Positions 5,168-6,374 of a stretch of DNA of 6,374 bases are shown piece by piece. The position numbers and the translations under genes are program-made. The DNA is from an archaeon. Lineage in GTDB: Archaea > Altiarchaeota > Altiarchaeia > IMC4 > QMZM01. The stretch's first letter is position 1. Each line of letters opens with the position of its first letter. The notes below the pieces were generated by a model. It had not been told where the DNA came from. It saw nothing but the letters and a program-made list of their open reading frames with translations, and did no database searches. Location of the stretch: NCBI GenBank assembly GCA_029933895.1, contig JAOZNG010000070.1:1-6374 (forward strand), read 5' to 3'.

Positions 5168-6334
5168 ATGGAATACGCTGACAGGATAAGCAGGATACCA
5201 TCATACCTCTTCGCTGAAATAGATAGAGAGATAGTGAAGAAAAAAAAAGAGGGAATAGACATAATAAATCTTAGCGTGGGAGACCCTGATTTACCTACGC
5301 CAGGGAATATAATTGAGGCCCTGAGTAAGGCTGCCAGAGATCCAGCAAACCACAGGTACCCCTCCTATGAGGGCATGATAGAATTCAGGGAGGCGGTTGC
5401 CGGATGGTACAATAAGAGATTCAGTGTTTCCCTGAATCCAGAGAATGAGGTTATTGCCCTAATCGGCTCCAAGGAAGGTATAGCCCACACACCCATGGCC
5501 TTCCTGAACAGGGGTGATGTTGCGCTAGTACCTGATCCATCTTATCCAGTGTACAGGATAGGCACCCTGTTGGCTGACGGGGAACCTGTTTCCATGCCCC
5601 TTCTGGAGGAAAACGGATTCAAGCCCTGCCTGGATGAGATAGACAGAGAGACAAGACGTAAGGCGAAGCTGATGTTCCTGAACTACCCTAATGCTCCTAC
5701 TGCAGCCGTGGCTGGGAGGGAATTCTTCAGAGAGGTTGTTGATTTCGCAGTAGACAACAAGATCATCGTATGCCACGACAACCCCTACTCTGAGATGACG
5801 TTCGATGGCTATAAGGCAATGAGTTTCCTTGAGGTGAATGGCGCCAGAGACGTGGGCATAGAATTCAACTCACTCTCCAAGACCTTTAACATGACAGGCT
5901 GGAGGATTGGTATGGCAGTCGGCAACAGCGAGATTATAGCAGGATTGGGGAAGGTCAAGGAGAACGTGGATTCAGGGACGTTCCAGGCTGTGCAGATTGC
6001 TGGTGTCGAAGCCCTGAAGAGCTCAATGGATTCAGTGGAAAAAAACATGGAAATAATCGAGGAAAGAAGGGATTACATGGTAGAGAGCCTGAACAACAAG
6101 GGCTGGGATGTCAGGAAACCCAAGGCAACCTTCTATCTATGGTTTCCTGTACCCGGGGGTTACGATTCATCCATCGAATTCTGCTCCCAGTTGCTGAACA
6201 AGACTGGTGTTGTGTTAACTCCCGGAGTGGGTTTCGGGGAGCATGGGGAAGGCTATGTCAGGTGCGCCCTGACCCAGCCTATTGATAGGCTGAAGGAGGC
6301 TGTTGACAGAATAGGTAAAGCCAGTTTAAGATGA
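5168..6334 (+). CDS. dapL: LL-diaminopimelate aminotransferase (class I/II PLP aminotransferase)
   Basis: DapL converts L-tetrahydrodipicolinate plus glutamate directly to LL-diaminopimelate and 2-oxoglutarate, a one-step bypass in lysine synthesis used by many methanogens. The 388-residue product has the family's normal length and fold type I motifs in order: INLSVGDPDLPTP (33-45), HRYPSYEGMIEFREAVAGWY, a glycine-bearing LIGSKEGIAHTP cofactor segment, VPDPSYPVYRIGT, LNYPNAPTAAV, HDNPYSEMTFDGYKA, the PLP lysine Lys238 in SLSKTFNMTGWRIG, the KENVDSGTFQAVQ segment and the carboxylate-binding Arg365 in YVRCAL. The combination GSKEGIAH, DGYKA and VDSG is typical of archaeal DapL rather than aspartate aminotransferase, though substrate cannot be proven from sequence. 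The gene starts three bases after the previous stop, behind a good Shine-Dalgarno sequence, and its stop overlaps the next ATG (ATGA). Confidence 0.88.
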   Translation: MEYADRISRIPSYLFAEIDREIVKKKKEGIDIINLSVGDPDLPTPGNIIEALSKAARDPANHRYPSYEGMIEFREAVAGWYNKRFSVSLNPENEVIALIGSKEGIAHTPMAFLNRGDVALVPDPSYPVYRIGTLLADGEPVSMPLLEENGFKPCLDEIDRETRRKAKLMFLNYPNAPTAAVAGREFFREVVDFAVDNKIIVCHDNPYSEMTFDGYKAMSFLEVNGARDVGIEFNSLSKTFNMTGWRIGMAVGNSEIIAGLGKVKENVDSGTFQAVQIAGVEALKSSMDSVEKNMEIIEERRDYMVESLNNKGWDVRKPKATFYLWFPVPGGYDSSIEFCSQLLNKTGVVLTPGVGFGEHGEGYVRCALTQPIDRLKEAVDRIGKASLR

Positions 6335-6374
6335 TTGTTACGGTAGGTGGTATGGTGGGGGCGGGGAAATCAAC
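6331..6374 (+). CDS. P-loop NTPase or kinase, N-terminus only (cut by window edge)
   Basis: The last gene begins at an ATG that overlaps the dapL stop by four bases. Only 14 complete codons are present, reading MIVTVGGMVGAGKS, and the next codon begins AC. GMVGAGKS is a Walker A (P-loop) motif placed five residues after a short hydrophobic strand at the very N-terminus. This layout is typical of small nucleotide or nucleoside kinases and related ATPases. The fragment is too short to choose among them. The overlap implies it belongs to the same transcription unit as SepCysS to DapL. Confidence 0.7.
   Translation, partial: MIVTVGGMVGAGKS

Overview
The window looks like a piece of a euryarchaeal, methanogen-like chromosome. 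It carries O-phosphoseryl-tRNA:Cys-tRNA synthase (SepCysS), an enzyme known mainly from methanogens and Archaeoglobus. It also has a PAC2-family proteasome assembly chaperone, an archaeal-type LL-diaminopimelate aminotransferase, a HypF maturase that implies [NiFe] hydrogenases, TATA-type promoters placed for leaderless transcripts, and heavy AGA/AGG arginine use. I cannot name the genus.

Layout: (1) Positions 1-1470, minus strand: the first 490 codons of hypF, cut by the left edge. (2) Positions 1471-1944: a mostly non-coding stretch with a strong archaeal promoter at 1571-1588. It faces a possible 46-residue cysteine-bearing small protein (1607-1747) or an untranslated RNA. (3) Positions 1945-2413, plus strand: a compact hicB-hicA toxin-antitoxin pair, visibly more A+T-rich than the flanks. 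(4) Positions 2414-2641: an intergenic stretch with short inverted repeats and a probable promoter. (5) Positions 2642-6374, plus strand: a tightly packed run of SepCysS, a PAC2 protein, a phosphoserine-phosphatase-like HAD hydrolase, DapL and the first codons of a P-loop protein. These genes overlap or sit 1-3 bases apart.

The most unexplained structure is a 30-bp direct repeat (29 of 30 identical) at 1740-1769 and 2436-2465, bracketing the hicBA module. It begins GTTTC and, read on the other strand, ends GATTAGAAAC, which resembles a CRISPR repeat, but two copies about 666 bp apart are not an array. Copy 1 contains the stop codon of the possible small ORF and forms part of a long hairpin with the bases after it.

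The right-hand operon combines amino-acid and tRNA functions. SepCysS consumes O-phosphoserine attached to tRNA-Cys, and its neighbour is predicted to hydrolyse free phosphoserine to serine. DapL feeds lysine or diaminopimelate synthesis, and the PAC2 protein ends in a HbYX-type tail expected to dock on the proteasome.
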